DNA of 64,000 bases, taken from positions 620,001-684,000 of the forward strand of contig NZ_CP147919.1 in assembly GCF_039645985.1 (NCBI RefSeq). Reading direction: 5' to 3'. Below the pieces are notes generated by a model. That model saw nothing but the letters and a program-made list of their open reading frames with translations. It searched no databases and was not told the DNA's origin. Below are positions 18,457 through 26,415 of this stretch, piece by piece (positions within the stretch are counted from its first letter, which is position 1; every line of letters starts with the position of its first letter). The DNA is from Sulfurimonas sp. HSL3-7. GTDB lineage: Bacteria > Campylobacterota > Campylobacteria > Campylobacterales > Sulfurimonadaceae. The position numbers and the translations under genes were made by a program.

Positions 18457-20379
18457 ATGGCATTCGTGCTCGAACTAAAGACCGCATCGTCACAACCCTA
18501 TATTAAAAACTATGTCATCAGCATTGTGCGCGAGTTCGGTATCAACGCGCTTGTGCATCAGCAAAACGGAAAGGTCATCGCTGCTTTCGCATCGGAACAT
18601 CCGAAACTCCGGCAGTGTCTTGAAGCCATCGCCGAGAGGCTGCCGGCATCGTGTTTTTTAACGGGCAGCAACCATTATGAGATCGAGGGTGAACCGGACG
18701 CGTTGCCGGAATACAGACCCGAGTACCCTTTAGGACTCGGTCTCTGCCCGTCATGTCAAAAGGAGATGTTTGATCCCTCGTCACGCCGTTACTATTACCC
18801 TTTCACCTCCTGCAGCCACTGCGGCGGACAGTATGGTTTTTTCACCGCTTTTCCCTATGAACGTGCCAACACCTCATTCAGTTTTTTTCGTCCGTGCACC
18901 ACGTGCGAAGAGGAGACCAAAAGAGCCGGTCTTCGCGAGCATCACCGCATCAACAGCTGTCATGAATGCGGTGTACCCGTTCGTTTGATGAACAAAGAGA
19001 ATGAACGTTATGCCAATGATGCCGGCAGTTTCAGAACAATGTTCGAGGTTGCCGCGAAGGCGTTGAAAGACAACAAGCGGGTATTGGTCAAAACGACGAT
19101 GGGATACAGGCTTTTTTATACGATCGATCAGGTACATAATGATTCCATTTTGATGATGATCAAGGCTGAAAATATTACAAATCATCTCTCGTTGATCGAA
19201 GCGGAGTTTAATGCCCTGCTAAGCATCGAACGGCCGATTTTGCATGTGGCCGTAAAAGACAAGACATTAAAAGAGAAGCTTGGAAATACGATTGATGTCA
19301 AATACCCGGATGACGGTTTCAGTATCCTTCTGGCAAAAGAGCTGCAGAGATTAGGCGAAGACTTTGTCGCTTATGAAGCGGCTGATGTTGATACGAAGGC
19401 GGATATTTTGATGGATTATGACCTCGAAGTAGCCGCGCAGGAAGATCTTCGGCTTTTTATCAACAAAGATTCCATGTTCTTCGCGGAAGGCGAACGTGTC
19501 AGTTTCCCCTCGAAACTTGCACCGTCGGTCAATACCTTGAGTGTTGCACACGGCCTGGTCGGTATCGTGGATGATGATGTGATGCTGTTCGACAAGATGG
19601 AGCATTTCGATTCGGTAGAGGTGGAGAGGTCGGTCGTCTTACATGGGGATGGCAGGCAATGGCATAGCAATCAGCGTGAAATGGAACAAGACGAAGCCTC
19701 ATTTATGTCGGTGATCGCCGAACACCACCGTTTCGGTACAAAATGCATCGGTGTCCACTTTGATGAAGAGCCATCATTTTTGTATTATGACGGAAAAAAA
19801 GTGATCCGTTTGGTGCCGCCGAAAGCGTTCCATCCTGCCGAACTATTGGAAAATATGGCAACACTGAGAGAGGGGTCGGACCGTTTGGTCATGAACCTGA
19901 AAGATAAGATGCCGGACGTATATGCAAAACTTGAAGCGCTGCAAATGCGTGACGGCGTCACTCTCTTCGAAGCAACGGCAATCATTTTGGGACTTGAAGA
20001 CGAGAGTATGCGCGGTGTTACCAAAGAGGCATTGAAGTTCATCGGAAAGGGCGGTTTGCAGATGGATACACGTGTCAAAGACAACCGTTTTGACCATACG
20101 GCATTTTTATCCAGTATAGTCAGTTATCAATTGGCAGGTGTCGATACGCCACTGTTGAGTTATTCTATCTTTGAGTCTTTCGGCGACTATTTCAGCGAAC
20201 TTCTCCAGGAGATCAGAGGTAAAACGAAAGCCGAGACGATTGTTCTTTGCGGGAGCCATTTTGCCAATCAATCGCTTTTCAGCCGGATGCAGCGCAATCT
20301 AAAACAGACACCTCCGCTGATGAATATCAATTATCCTATAGGTAAGGAGAATGCCGTTGTCGGTGGCGTCTACCTTTAG
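18457..20379 (+). CDS. hydE: HydE-type hydrogenase accessory protein, HypF paralogue
   Basis: This 640-residue protein is a diverged relative of HypF, encoded next door. It keeps the zinc-finger region, with CxxC pairs at Cys97/100, 119/122, 147/150 and 168/171, and the C-terminal HypF-like domain (IVLCGSHFANQSLF matches IVLSGGVFQNRSLV of HypF). It lacks the acylphosphatase motif and the HHYAHA metal motif of HypF, so it is unlikely to make the carbamoyl donor itself. Wolinella and Helicobacter HydE occupy the same place after hydABC(D) and are needed for hydrogenase function; the exact role is not known to me. A ribosome-binding site AAAGGA lies before the ATG. Confidence 0.82.
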   Translation: MAFVLELKTASSQPYIKNYVISIVREFGINALVHQQNGKVIAAFASEHPKLRQCLEAIAERLPASCFLTGSNHYEIEGEPDALPEYRPEYPLGLGLCPSCQKEMFDPSSRRYYYPFTSCSHCGGQYGFFTAFPYERANTSFSFFRPCTTCEEETKRAGLREHHRINSCHECGVPVRLMNKENERYANDAGSFRTMFEVAAKALKDNKRVLVKTTMGYRLFYTIDQVHNDSILMMIKAENITNHLSLIEAEFNALLSIERPILHVAVKDKTLKEKLGNTIDVKYPDDGFSILLAKELQRLGEDFVAYEAADVDTKADILMDYDLEVAAQEDLRLFINKDSMFFAEGERVSFPSKLAPSVNTLSVAHGLVGIVDDDVMLFDKMEHFDSVEVERSVVLHGDGRQWHSNQREMEQDEASFMSVIAEHHRFGTKCIGVHFDEEPSFLYYDGKKVIRLVPPKAFHPAELLENMATLREGSDRLVMNLKDKMPDVYAKLEALQMRDGVTLFEATAIILGLEDESMRGVTKEALKFIGKGGLQMDTRVKDNRFDHTAFLSSIVSYQLAGVDTPLLSYSIFESFGDYFSELLQEIRGKTKAETIVLCGSHFANQSLFSRMQRNLKQTPPLMNINYPIGKENAVVGGVYL

Positions 20380-22636
20380 AAGAACACGACTTATGGTCAC
20401 AGGGATCGTACAGGGTGTGGGGTTCCGCCCTTTCGTCTATCAGCTGGCACAGCGACTGTCGCTAAGCGGCTTTGTCCTCAATGACGGCGATGGTGTGATG
20501 ATCGAGATCGAAGGCGATGCGGCCGATCACAAAGCCTTTATCGACACACTGACCCAGACACCGCCCCCGCTTGCCCGTATCGATTCGATCAGCCAAGACG
20601 AGATACCCTACACGAAGGCGAGAGGTTTCTCTATCCGCCGCTCACATCAGAGCAGTGCCAGTACCATGGTCTCTCCCGATATCGCGATCTGTGACGCCTG
20701 CGCCGCCGAAATGCAAGATCCATCCAATCGCCGTTACGGTTACGCTTTCATCAACTGCACTGATTGCGGACCGCGCTACTCCATTATCAAGGCACTTCCA
20801 TATGACAGGCCCAACACCTCTATGGCCCATTTTACGATGTGCAAAGCATGCGGCGGCGAATATGCGGACCCTATGGACCGGCGTTATCACGCGCAACCGA
20901 TAAGCTGTTACGACTGCGGTCCGACCATTGCACTGTTAGATCTTGACGGAGCCGTCACTGCGCAAGGCAACGAGGCAATCAGTCGTGTCTGCACCCTGAT
21001 ATTGCAGGGCAAAACAGTCGCGATCAAGGGGCTTGGCGGTTTTCATCTGGTCTGTGATGCAAGCAGCGAGGAGGCTGTTGCGGCACTGCGACGCAATAAA
21101 CGCCGGCCTTCGAAGCCGCTGGCCGTGATGTTCAAGGATATGGCGAGCCTCAAAGAGGCGGCCGATGTCACTGAAGAAGAGGAGCGGCAGATTCTCTCTA
21201 AAGAGAGGCCTATCGTTATTGCAGATAAAAGCAGCAGGTCTGCGCTTGCCCCGTCCATCGCACCAAACATAGATAGAATCGGCGTTTTTCTGGCTTACAC
21301 GCCTTTACATCTGTTGCTGCTTGAAAAGCTGGACCGTCCTGTTGTTGCGACAAGTGCCAACATAAGCGATGAACCGATCATTACCGATGCAGATAGTGTA
21401 CTCAAAAAACTTGACAAGGTGGTGTATGCTGTTTTGGACTATGACAGGGCGATCGTAAACGCTTGCGATGACAGTGTGGCCATGATGGCGGGCGGACAGA
21501 GACTGCTGATGCGCATGGCCCGCGGGTTTGGACCGAAAAGTCTGCCGCTTCGGCAGAAAACGCCAAAAAAGATCCTGGCGGTCGGTGCCAATCAAAAAAA
21601 CAGTATTGCCCTGGCTTTTGGCGAACATCTTGTTCTTTCACCGCACATCGGAGATCTGGTTTCTCTGGAGGCTTTTGAGTATTTTGAGCGTACGCTTGAG
21701 ACCTTTAAGCGGTTTTACGGATTTCAGCCGGATGTGGTGGTCTGTGACACACACCCCGGCTACGAGACAACAAAATGGGCGAAACAGCTGGCAAAAGAGA
21801 GACTGTCGGTCGAATTGATAGCGGTGCAGCACCATTATGCGCATGCATTGGCCTGCATGGCCGAGTATGAATTGCAGGAGCAGGTACTGGCCTTTTGTTT
21901 CGATGGAACGGGTTACGGTGCGGACGGCACGTTATGGGGCGGAGAAGTTCTTGTAGCCGATCCGATGCAATATGAACGCGTGAACCATATTCGTCCTTTT
22001 CGTCTGCTCGGCGGTGAAAAAGCGGTTAAAGAGCCCCGAAGAGTCGCCTTGGCGCTGTTGTTCGAATGTTTCAGCCTTGAAGAGGTGATGGCATTGGAGA
22101 ATCCTGCGGTGCGCAGCTTTACCCAAGCGCAGTTAAAGACCATGCATAAAATGTGGGAGCAGGGCATAAACGCACCCTTGAGCAGTTCGGCAGGCAGGTT
22201 GTTTGATGCCGTAGCGTCGCTGAGCGGGATCGCTCAAGAACTCGGATATGAGGGTGAAAGCGGGCTACTTATAGAGGCAGCCGCTAAAAAAACCGATGGT
22301 GAAGCATTTACCTGTGTGATGGGGAATGGAGAGATCGATTGCAGACCGATGATCAAGGAGATAGTGGCGATCTCCTCAAAAAACGAGATAGCTTCCAGGT
22401 TTATCTCTATGCTGAGTGGCGTTATTTTAGAGACAGCGGAGCAGTACCCGCAATTGCCTATTGTGTTGAGCGGCGGGGTGTTTCAGAACCGTTCGCTGGT
22501 CGTTGCGGTGACAGAAGCGATGAAAGCCCGCGGCCGACGCTGTTATATACAGCAGGATACGCCGGTCAATGACGGCGGGATCGCACTGGGGCAACTCTAC
22601 CATGCGCTGCATAAATCAGGGAGGAACAATGGGTAA
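20351..22636 (+). CDS. hypF: Carbamoyltransferase HypF
   Basis: HypF makes thiocarbamate on HypE from carbamoyl phosphate, the source of the CN ligands of the NiFe site. Domains in order are: acylphosphatase (GIVQGVGFRPFVYQLA, residues 18-33), two zinc fingers (CDACAAEM, NCTDCGPRYS, MCKACGGEY, SCYDCGPT), a YrdC-like domain (LGGFHLVCDAS, KRRPSKPLAVM), and the Kae1-like C-terminal domain with HHYAHALAC and DGTGYGADGTLWGGE. Length 761 matches the family. It overlaps hydE by 29 bases. The ATG at 20351 is very close to AAGGAG; a TTG at 20357 would have better spacing. Confidence 0.96.
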   Translation: MPLSVASTFRRTRLMVTGIVQGVGFRPFVYQLAQRLSLSGFVLNDGDGVMIEIEGDAADHKAFIDTLTQTPPPLARIDSISQDEIPYTKARGFSIRRSHQSSASTMVSPDIAICDACAAEMQDPSNRRYGYAFINCTDCGPRYSIIKALPYDRPNTSMAHFTMCKACGGEYADPMDRRYHAQPISCYDCGPTIALLDLDGAVTAQGNEAISRVCTLILQGKTVAIKGLGGFHLVCDASSEEAVAALRRNKRRPSKPLAVMFKDMASLKEAADVTEEEERQILSKERPIVIADKSSRSALAPSIAPNIDRIGVFLAYTPLHLLLLEKLDRPVVATSANISDEPIITDADSVLKKLDKVVYAVLDYDRAIVNACDDSVAMMAGGQRLLMRMARGFGPKSLPLRQKTPKKILAVGANQKNSIALAFGEHLVLSPHIGDLVSLEAFEYFERTLETFKRFYGFQPDVVVCDTHPGYETTKWAKQLAKERLSVELIAVQHHYAHALACMAEYELQEQVLAFCFDGTGYGADGTLWGGEVLVADPMQYERVNHIRPFRLLGGEKAVKEPRRVALALLFECFSLEEVMALENPAVRSFTQAQLKTMHKMWEQGINAPLSSSAGRLFDAVASLSGIAQELGYEGESGLLIEAAAKKTDGEAFTCVMGNGEIDCRPMIKEIVAISSKNEIASRFISMLSGVILETAEQYPQLPIVLSGGVFQNRSLVVAVTEAMKARGRRCYIQQDTPVNDGGIALGQLYHALHKSGRNNG

Positions 22637-23186
22637 AAGAATCGCGCTGATCGGCTCAGGAAACGCTTTTTTTAAAGATGAGGGCATCGGGCTCTATGCT
22701 GCAAAATACTTGAAAGAAAATTATGAATTTACGCCAAATATTTCGATTGTAGACGGAGGTACGCTGGGGTTTAGGCTCATGCCTTTGCTGCAGGAACATG
22801 ATGAAGTGATCATCGTCAACACCGCTTCGGAAGAGGCTACTATAGCCGGCGTGATCTCGGTCAAAAGCTGTGACGACTTTCTTGAGGGCTCTTTGATCAA
22901 AAAGACAGCAAATGAAGTTGAGATCGCCGAGATGCTGCAGATCTGCGCTTTATCGGAGCATATGGCCGATACGACGATTATCAGTATTGTTCCCGAAGAC
23001 ATCATAAGCGTAGAGGTCGGTTTGACGGACCATCTTGTTGCGGCCTGGCCGAAGTATATCGATACAGTTTTACAGGTATTGGGAAAATGCGGTGTAGAGG
23101 CAAGGAAAAAGTCTAAGACAATGCCGTTAGAAGAGGTACTGCATACCTTCTCCTCCCCGAGCATCGAACACGGTAGAGGGTTCTGA
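22629..23186 (+). CDS. hydD: HydD-like M52 hydrogenase maturation protease with altered nickel ligands
   Basis: M52 proteases cut the C-terminal tail from the nickel-loaded large subunit. This 185-residue protein aligns with Escherichia coli HybD without gaps through the active region, but only the first ligand is kept: HybD Glu16, Asp62 and His93 correspond here to Glu18, Asn64 (IIVNTAS) and Asn95 (KKTANEVEIAEML). Other family features, GSGNAFFKDEGIG, DGGTLGF and a SIVPEDIISVEVGLTD stretch, are intact. It may be inactive or use a different recognition mode. Start chosen at 22629, preceded by GGGAGG and overlapping hypF by eight bases; an upstream in-frame ATG at 22569 lies deep in hypF. Confidence 0.8.
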   Translation: MGKRIALIGSGNAFFKDEGIGLYAAKYLKENYEFTPNISIVDGGTLGFRLMPLLQEHDEVIIVNTASEEATIAGVISVKSCDDFLEGSLIKKTANEVEIAEMLQICALSEHMADTTIISIVPEDIISVEVGLTDHLVAAWPKYIDTVLQVLGKCGVEARKKSKTMPLEEVLHTFSSPSIEHGRGF

Positions 23187-23253
23187 TATCACTGCGGGCG
23201 AAACAAAATGCCCGGCTTGGGAACTTTTCTCTATTGTTGAGACCGTATAGGGA

Positions 23254-23820
23254 CTATAGCGCTCTCTTCACCTCTGTATCATCCCTCGGGTTTTCAAAGC
23301 GGGAGATGATCGTCTGCAGAGTGACCTCTTTCGCACTCTTCTTTACAACGATGTTCTCATTTTCAAGTATCGTAATGATCGCATTGATATAGGTCGGAAA
23401 CCGTTCCAGCAAAAGCGGGGTAAGCCCTATATGCACGTCAACAGTTTTGGGGACAATGCCGAGAACACTTGAGTCAGGCAGAGACCTGCCGATCAGTTCA
23501 AGCATGTCGATGCACTGCATAACTCCGATCTCATGGGCACCGCCGCTGCTAAGCCCGTAGCCTGTCAGCTCATGCGAGGGAATATGATAGATGCTGCCCG
23601 GTTCATCGTCAATATCAATGGCATCAAGTATTAGAATCCGATCATACTCCATAAACACATTCAAAAGATTGATCCCTTCGACCCCGCCGTTGATGATCTC
23701 GATAGAGGGCTCGAAGGTGTAGTTCTGCTCGAGATAGGCGGTTGCATAAACGGCAATCCCGTCATCTTTTTCCAAAATATTTCCGACCCCCAAGATGCTA
23801 AAACGGCGCTGCTTCATCAT
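23254..23820 (-). CDS. M52 hydrogenase maturation protease, canonical ligands
   Basis: This is the second M52-type protease of the region, 188 residues long. Its metal ligands are conserved: Asp20 in GNILEKDDGIAVYA, Asp66 in ILILDAIDI and His96 in SSGGAHEIGVMQCIDML. It therefore looks able to process HydB. It is the second gene of a two-gene minus-strand operon, overlapping the transposase-derived gene by four bases (ATGA). Two proteases but only one large subunit with a cleavable tail is an odd count; this one is the better candidate for the HydB protease. Confidence 0.88.
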   Translation of the reverse strand: MMKQRRFSILGVGNILEKDDGIAVYATAYLEQNYTFEPSIEIINGGVEGINLLNVFMEYDRILILDAIDIDDEPGSIYHIPSHELTGYGLSSGGAHEIGVMQCIDMLELIGRSLPDSSVLGIVPKTVDVHIGLTPLLLERFPTYINAIITILENENIVVKKSAKEVTLQTIISRFENPRDDTEVKRAL

Positions 23821-24497
23821 CTGCTCCTAAAATAGTATTGTTGTAAAAGCGCTTTTCGGGCAGCCGCATCATGGTTGAACTTGAACTCGATCTCTTTGAG
23901 GTACAAGGGGAAATTTTCTGCGGAAACCCCCTTGTAGGTAAGGATAGCTTTTTCAAGGTAGTCCCAGAAGCGTACGATCTTATTGAGATGCTTCGAGACT
24001 TTTATAAGACGGCTTTTGCGTTTGAAACGGATAAACTCACTGGCATAGACATCTTCGAGATTGTCATCGATGAACTGTTGCCGGTACTTTTTCAGTGTCG
24101 GCATGACAATGGTGTAGAGATGCCCTTCGTAATCAAAGGTTATGAAGTTATGGGCATCGAAGATCGCTTCACTTCGCTGACGTTTGGAACGCTCAAGGTA
24201 AAAATACTCCTCATATTCACAAGGCTTATGCCGCAAGGTTTCGTACTCATCCTCGCATATCCTGGCCGAGTGTTTTCGAAACTCTTCATAATAACGATGT
24301 ACCGAGACATAGGATAACCTGAGACGTTTGGATGCTTGCAGGGCGTTTTCGTTTTCGCAAAACGAATCGATGAGCGTAACGACCTTGTTGACCCGCTCCG
24401 GACTGTATTTCGCCTTGCACCGGCTGCATTTCAACATGCCGTCGTTCAGATGATAGACGTGATGGTGACAATAAATACATTCTTTATACCATTGCAT
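23817..24497 (-). CDS. Domesticated IS1595-type transposase relative (zinc ribbon + helix-turn-helix)
   Basis: The N-terminus has a zinc ribbon (Cys7, Cys10, Cys24, Cys27) followed by a helix-turn-helix like ASKRLRLSYVSVHRYYEEF. This is the layout of IS1595-family transposases. The C-terminus (HLNKIVRFWDYLEK, then ENFPLYLKEIEFKFNH) matches the end of the same transposases, where the usual motif is HxNGIExFW; here the catalytic Glu is Val. At 226 residues it is shorter than the usual 280-320. No terminal inverted repeats are visible. It is translationally coupled to a hydrogenase protease and shares a promoter region with the nickel permease gene, so a regulatory role after domestication is likely. 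That role is inference. Confidence 0.7.
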   Translation of the reverse strand: MQWYKECIYCHHHVYHLNDGMLKCSRCKAKYSPERVNKVVTLIDSFCENENALQASKRLRLSYVSVHRYYEEFRKHSARICEDEYETLRHKPCEYEEYFYLERSKRQRSEAIFDAHNFITFDYEGHLYTIVMPTLKKYRQQFIDDNLEDVYASEFIRFKRKSRLIKVSKHLNKIVRFWDYLEKAILTYKGVSAENFPLYLKEIEFKFNHDAAARKALLQQYYFRSR

Positions 24498-24584
24498 GTT
24501 CTATTGTACGCTTCCCGTCATTAAATTTTGTCCCAAATATAAACAAGAAATTGGAAGTTTTAGTTTTCTTTTACAAAAAGATAC

Positions 24585-24590
24585 TATAAT
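24585..24590 (+). promoter_or_regulatory. -10 box before nickel permease operon
   Basis: A perfect TATAAT lies 45 bases before the ATG. No good -35 box is visible at the expected distance, which suggests an activator may be needed. The TetR-type operator begins ten bases downstream, over the likely transcription start. Confidence 0.5.
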
Positions 24591-24599
24591 TTTTTTAAA

Positions 24600-24617
24600 A
24601 CTGAATAAACATTCACT
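24600..24617. promoter_or_regulatory. TetR-type operator site 3 (before nickel permease/hypBCDEA)
   Basis: ACTGAATAAACATTCACT matches the perfect palindrome at 14392-14409 at 16 of 18 positions. It lies between the divergent transposase-derived gene and the nickel permease gene and covers the probable transcription start of the latter. Confidence 0.65.
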
Positions 24618-24635
24618 TAAAATCCGGAGTCCGAT

Positions 24636-25277
24636 ATGGAAATAGGTTTTATTTTGATATTCTGGTACGGCGTACTGCATGCGTTCGGGCCTGACCATCT
24701 CACGGCGATCGCTGATTTTTCGATCGGAAAGTCCATGAAAAAGACGATGCTGATAACGGTTATGTTCGCGTTCGGGCACGGGTTGATGTTGTTTATTTTC
24801 GCAAAAGTGATGCAGCTTTATGCGCTTAGCGATACCATTACAGGCTACGGCGATATGATCTCTTCTACGGTGATCATCGCCATGGGCGGCTATCTGCTTT
24901 ATATGGCGATGGCGGATCGTATTCAGTTGAATCGGCACGGGCATGAGGGCAAAGAACACACCCATATCTATTTTGGAAAGAGACACACGCATTCTGATGC
25001 ATCGGTTTCCGCTTCTGCGTGGACAATGGGGGCGTTGATGGGCATGGGCGGTGTACGGGGCATGCTGGTTACACTGGGCATGCTTAACGGTGCCGATGTG
25101 GAGTGGACAATGGTACTGGCTTTTGTTGCCGGCGTATCGCTTGTCTTTATGGGTTTCGGTGTTATCATACTCTATCTCAACCGCCATCTTTTAACAAACC
25201 TGAAAAATATCCGCAGGACATTTGTAGCTGCCGGGGTGATCTCCATTGCAGTCGGAAGCCAAATGCTGATAGCATGA
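24636..25277 (+). CDS. Nickel/cobalt permease-like membrane protein (HX4DH type)
   Basis: This 213-residue protein has about six hydrophobic segments and the nickel/cobalt transporter signature HAFGPDH at residues 15-21, with a second GHG in the following helix. A His-rich loop (HGHEGKEHTHIYFGKRHTH) lies between the two halves near residues 100-115. It belongs with the NicO/RcnA/UreH-like group rather than to an ABC system. Placed directly before hypB, it most likely imports Ni2+ for hydrogenase maturation; export cannot be excluded from sequence alone. Translation should follow an AATCCGGAG site. Confidence 0.8.
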   Translation: MEIGFILIFWYGVLHAFGPDHLTAIADFSIGKSMKKTMLITVMFAFGHGLMLFIFAKVMQLYALSDTITGYGDMISSTVIIAMGGYLLYMAMADRIQLNRHGHEGKEHTHIYFGKRHTHSDASVSASAWTMGALMGMGGVRGMLVTLGMLNGADVEWTMVLAFVAGVSLVFMGFGVIILYLNRHLLTNLKNIRRTFVAAGVISIAVGSQMLIA

Positions 25278-25343
25278 GATAGCGTTATGAAGGGGGACCC
25301 TGTTCCTTTCACGCGTAAAATAAATCAAAAAGAAGGAAGCTTT

Positions 25344-26123
25344 ATGTGTCAAGACTGCGGCTGTTCAATTACGGATCATGTCCATACGCATGATCACAAT
25401 CATGACCACGACCACTCCCACGACCATCAGGCGGCGCATGAGACGCTGCACCATAACCCCCAGCTTAATGATAAGAAGACCGTCGATGTCATCACAAAGA
25501 TACTTGATAAGAACAATCACGAAGCGGCGCACAACAGGGCCCATTTCGACAGTCACGGCGTACTGGCCATAAACCTGATGAGCAGTCCGGGCAGCGGCAA
25601 GACGACCCTGCTGGAGCATATGGCTGCATTGGCACCTTTTACGTTCGGTGTTGTTGAAGGCGACCTTGAGACCAGCCGCGACGCGGAGCGCATAAAGGCA
25701 AAAGGCATTCCGGCCTTCCAGATACAGACAGGAAGCGCCTGCCATCTCGATGCGTTCATGGTGCATAAAGGCTTGCATGCTATGCCGATGGATGCGATCG
25801 ATGTCTGCTTTATCGAAAATGTCGGCAACCTTGTCTGCCCGGCAAGTTACGACGTGGGTTCGCATCTCAACATCGTTTTGGTCTCCGTCCCCGAGGGGAG
25901 CGACAAGATCGAGAAATACCCGGTGATGTTCCGCCAGGCCGATCTGGTACTGATCACAAAGACGGACCTGCTGCCATACTTCGATTATGACGTCGAACAT
26001 GAAAAGAGCGAGGCGCGCAAGCTCAAGCCCGGCGTCGATATCCTGGAAGTCAATATTAAAGATGAGGCCTCCGTTAAACGTGTGATCGAGTGGATCGAGT
26101 TCAAACGAAAGATGAGGGGTTGA
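25344..26123 (+). CDS. hypB: Hydrogenase nickel incorporation GTPase HypB
   Basis: HypB is the GTPase that delivers nickel with HypA into the large subunit. The 259-residue protein begins MCQDCGCS, the high-affinity nickel motif, followed by a His/Asp-rich storage stretch (HVHTHDHNHDHDHSHDHQ). The G domain has the P-loop SSPGSGKTTLL, the metal-binding switch GSACHLDA, and TKTDLL as base-recognition motif. Start at 25344 is preceded by AAGGAAG and gives the correct N-terminal motif; an earlier ATG at 25287 would bury it. It is followed directly by hypC. Confidence 0.97.
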   Translation: MCQDCGCSITDHVHTHDHNHDHDHSHDHQAAHETLHHNPQLNDKKTVDVITKILDKNNHEAAHNRAHFDSHGVLAINLMSSPGSGKTTLLEHMAALAPFTFGVVEGDLETSRDAERIKAKGIPAFQIQTGSACHLDAFMVHKGLHAMPMDAIDVCFIENVGNLVCPASYDVGSHLNIVLVSVPEGSDKIEKYPVMFRQADLVLITKTDLLPYFDYDVEHEKSEARKLKPGVDILEVNIKDEASVKRVIEWIEFKRKMRG

Positions 26124-26124
26124 T

Positions 26125-26415
26125 ATGTGTCTCTCCATCCCATCAAAAGTGGTCAAGATCGATAAAGAGAACAATACGGCTGTCGTAGACACTATGGGTG
26201 TCACCCGCAAAGCAGGCCTGGAGCTTATCGAGGAGGGCACAGTCGAGGTCGGCGACTATGTGCTGATCCATATCGGTTTTGTGATGAACAAGATCGATGA
26301 AGAGGATGCCCTGGAGTCCCTGAAGGTCTATAACGAGATCCTTGAAAAGATGGATGAGCAAGAACGCGAAAACCTGGTTTTGGAAGATGACAACTGCGGC
26401 ACCAGAGGGTCCTGA
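26125..26415 (+). CDS. hypC: Hydrogenase assembly chaperone HypC
   Basis: HypC binds the large-subunit precursor and shuttles the Fe(CN)2CO group with HypD. The N-terminal MCLSIPSKVV contains the essential Cys2. At 96 residues it is slightly longer than the usual 75-90, due to an acidic C-terminal tail ending CGTRGS. It starts two bases after the hypB stop and overlaps hypD (TGATG), so expression is tightly coupled. Confidence 0.97.
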   Translation: MCLSIPSKVVKIDKENNTAVVDTMGVTRKAGLELIEEGTVEVGDYVLIHIGFVMNKIDEEDALESLKVYNEILEKMDEQERENLVLEDDNCGTRGS

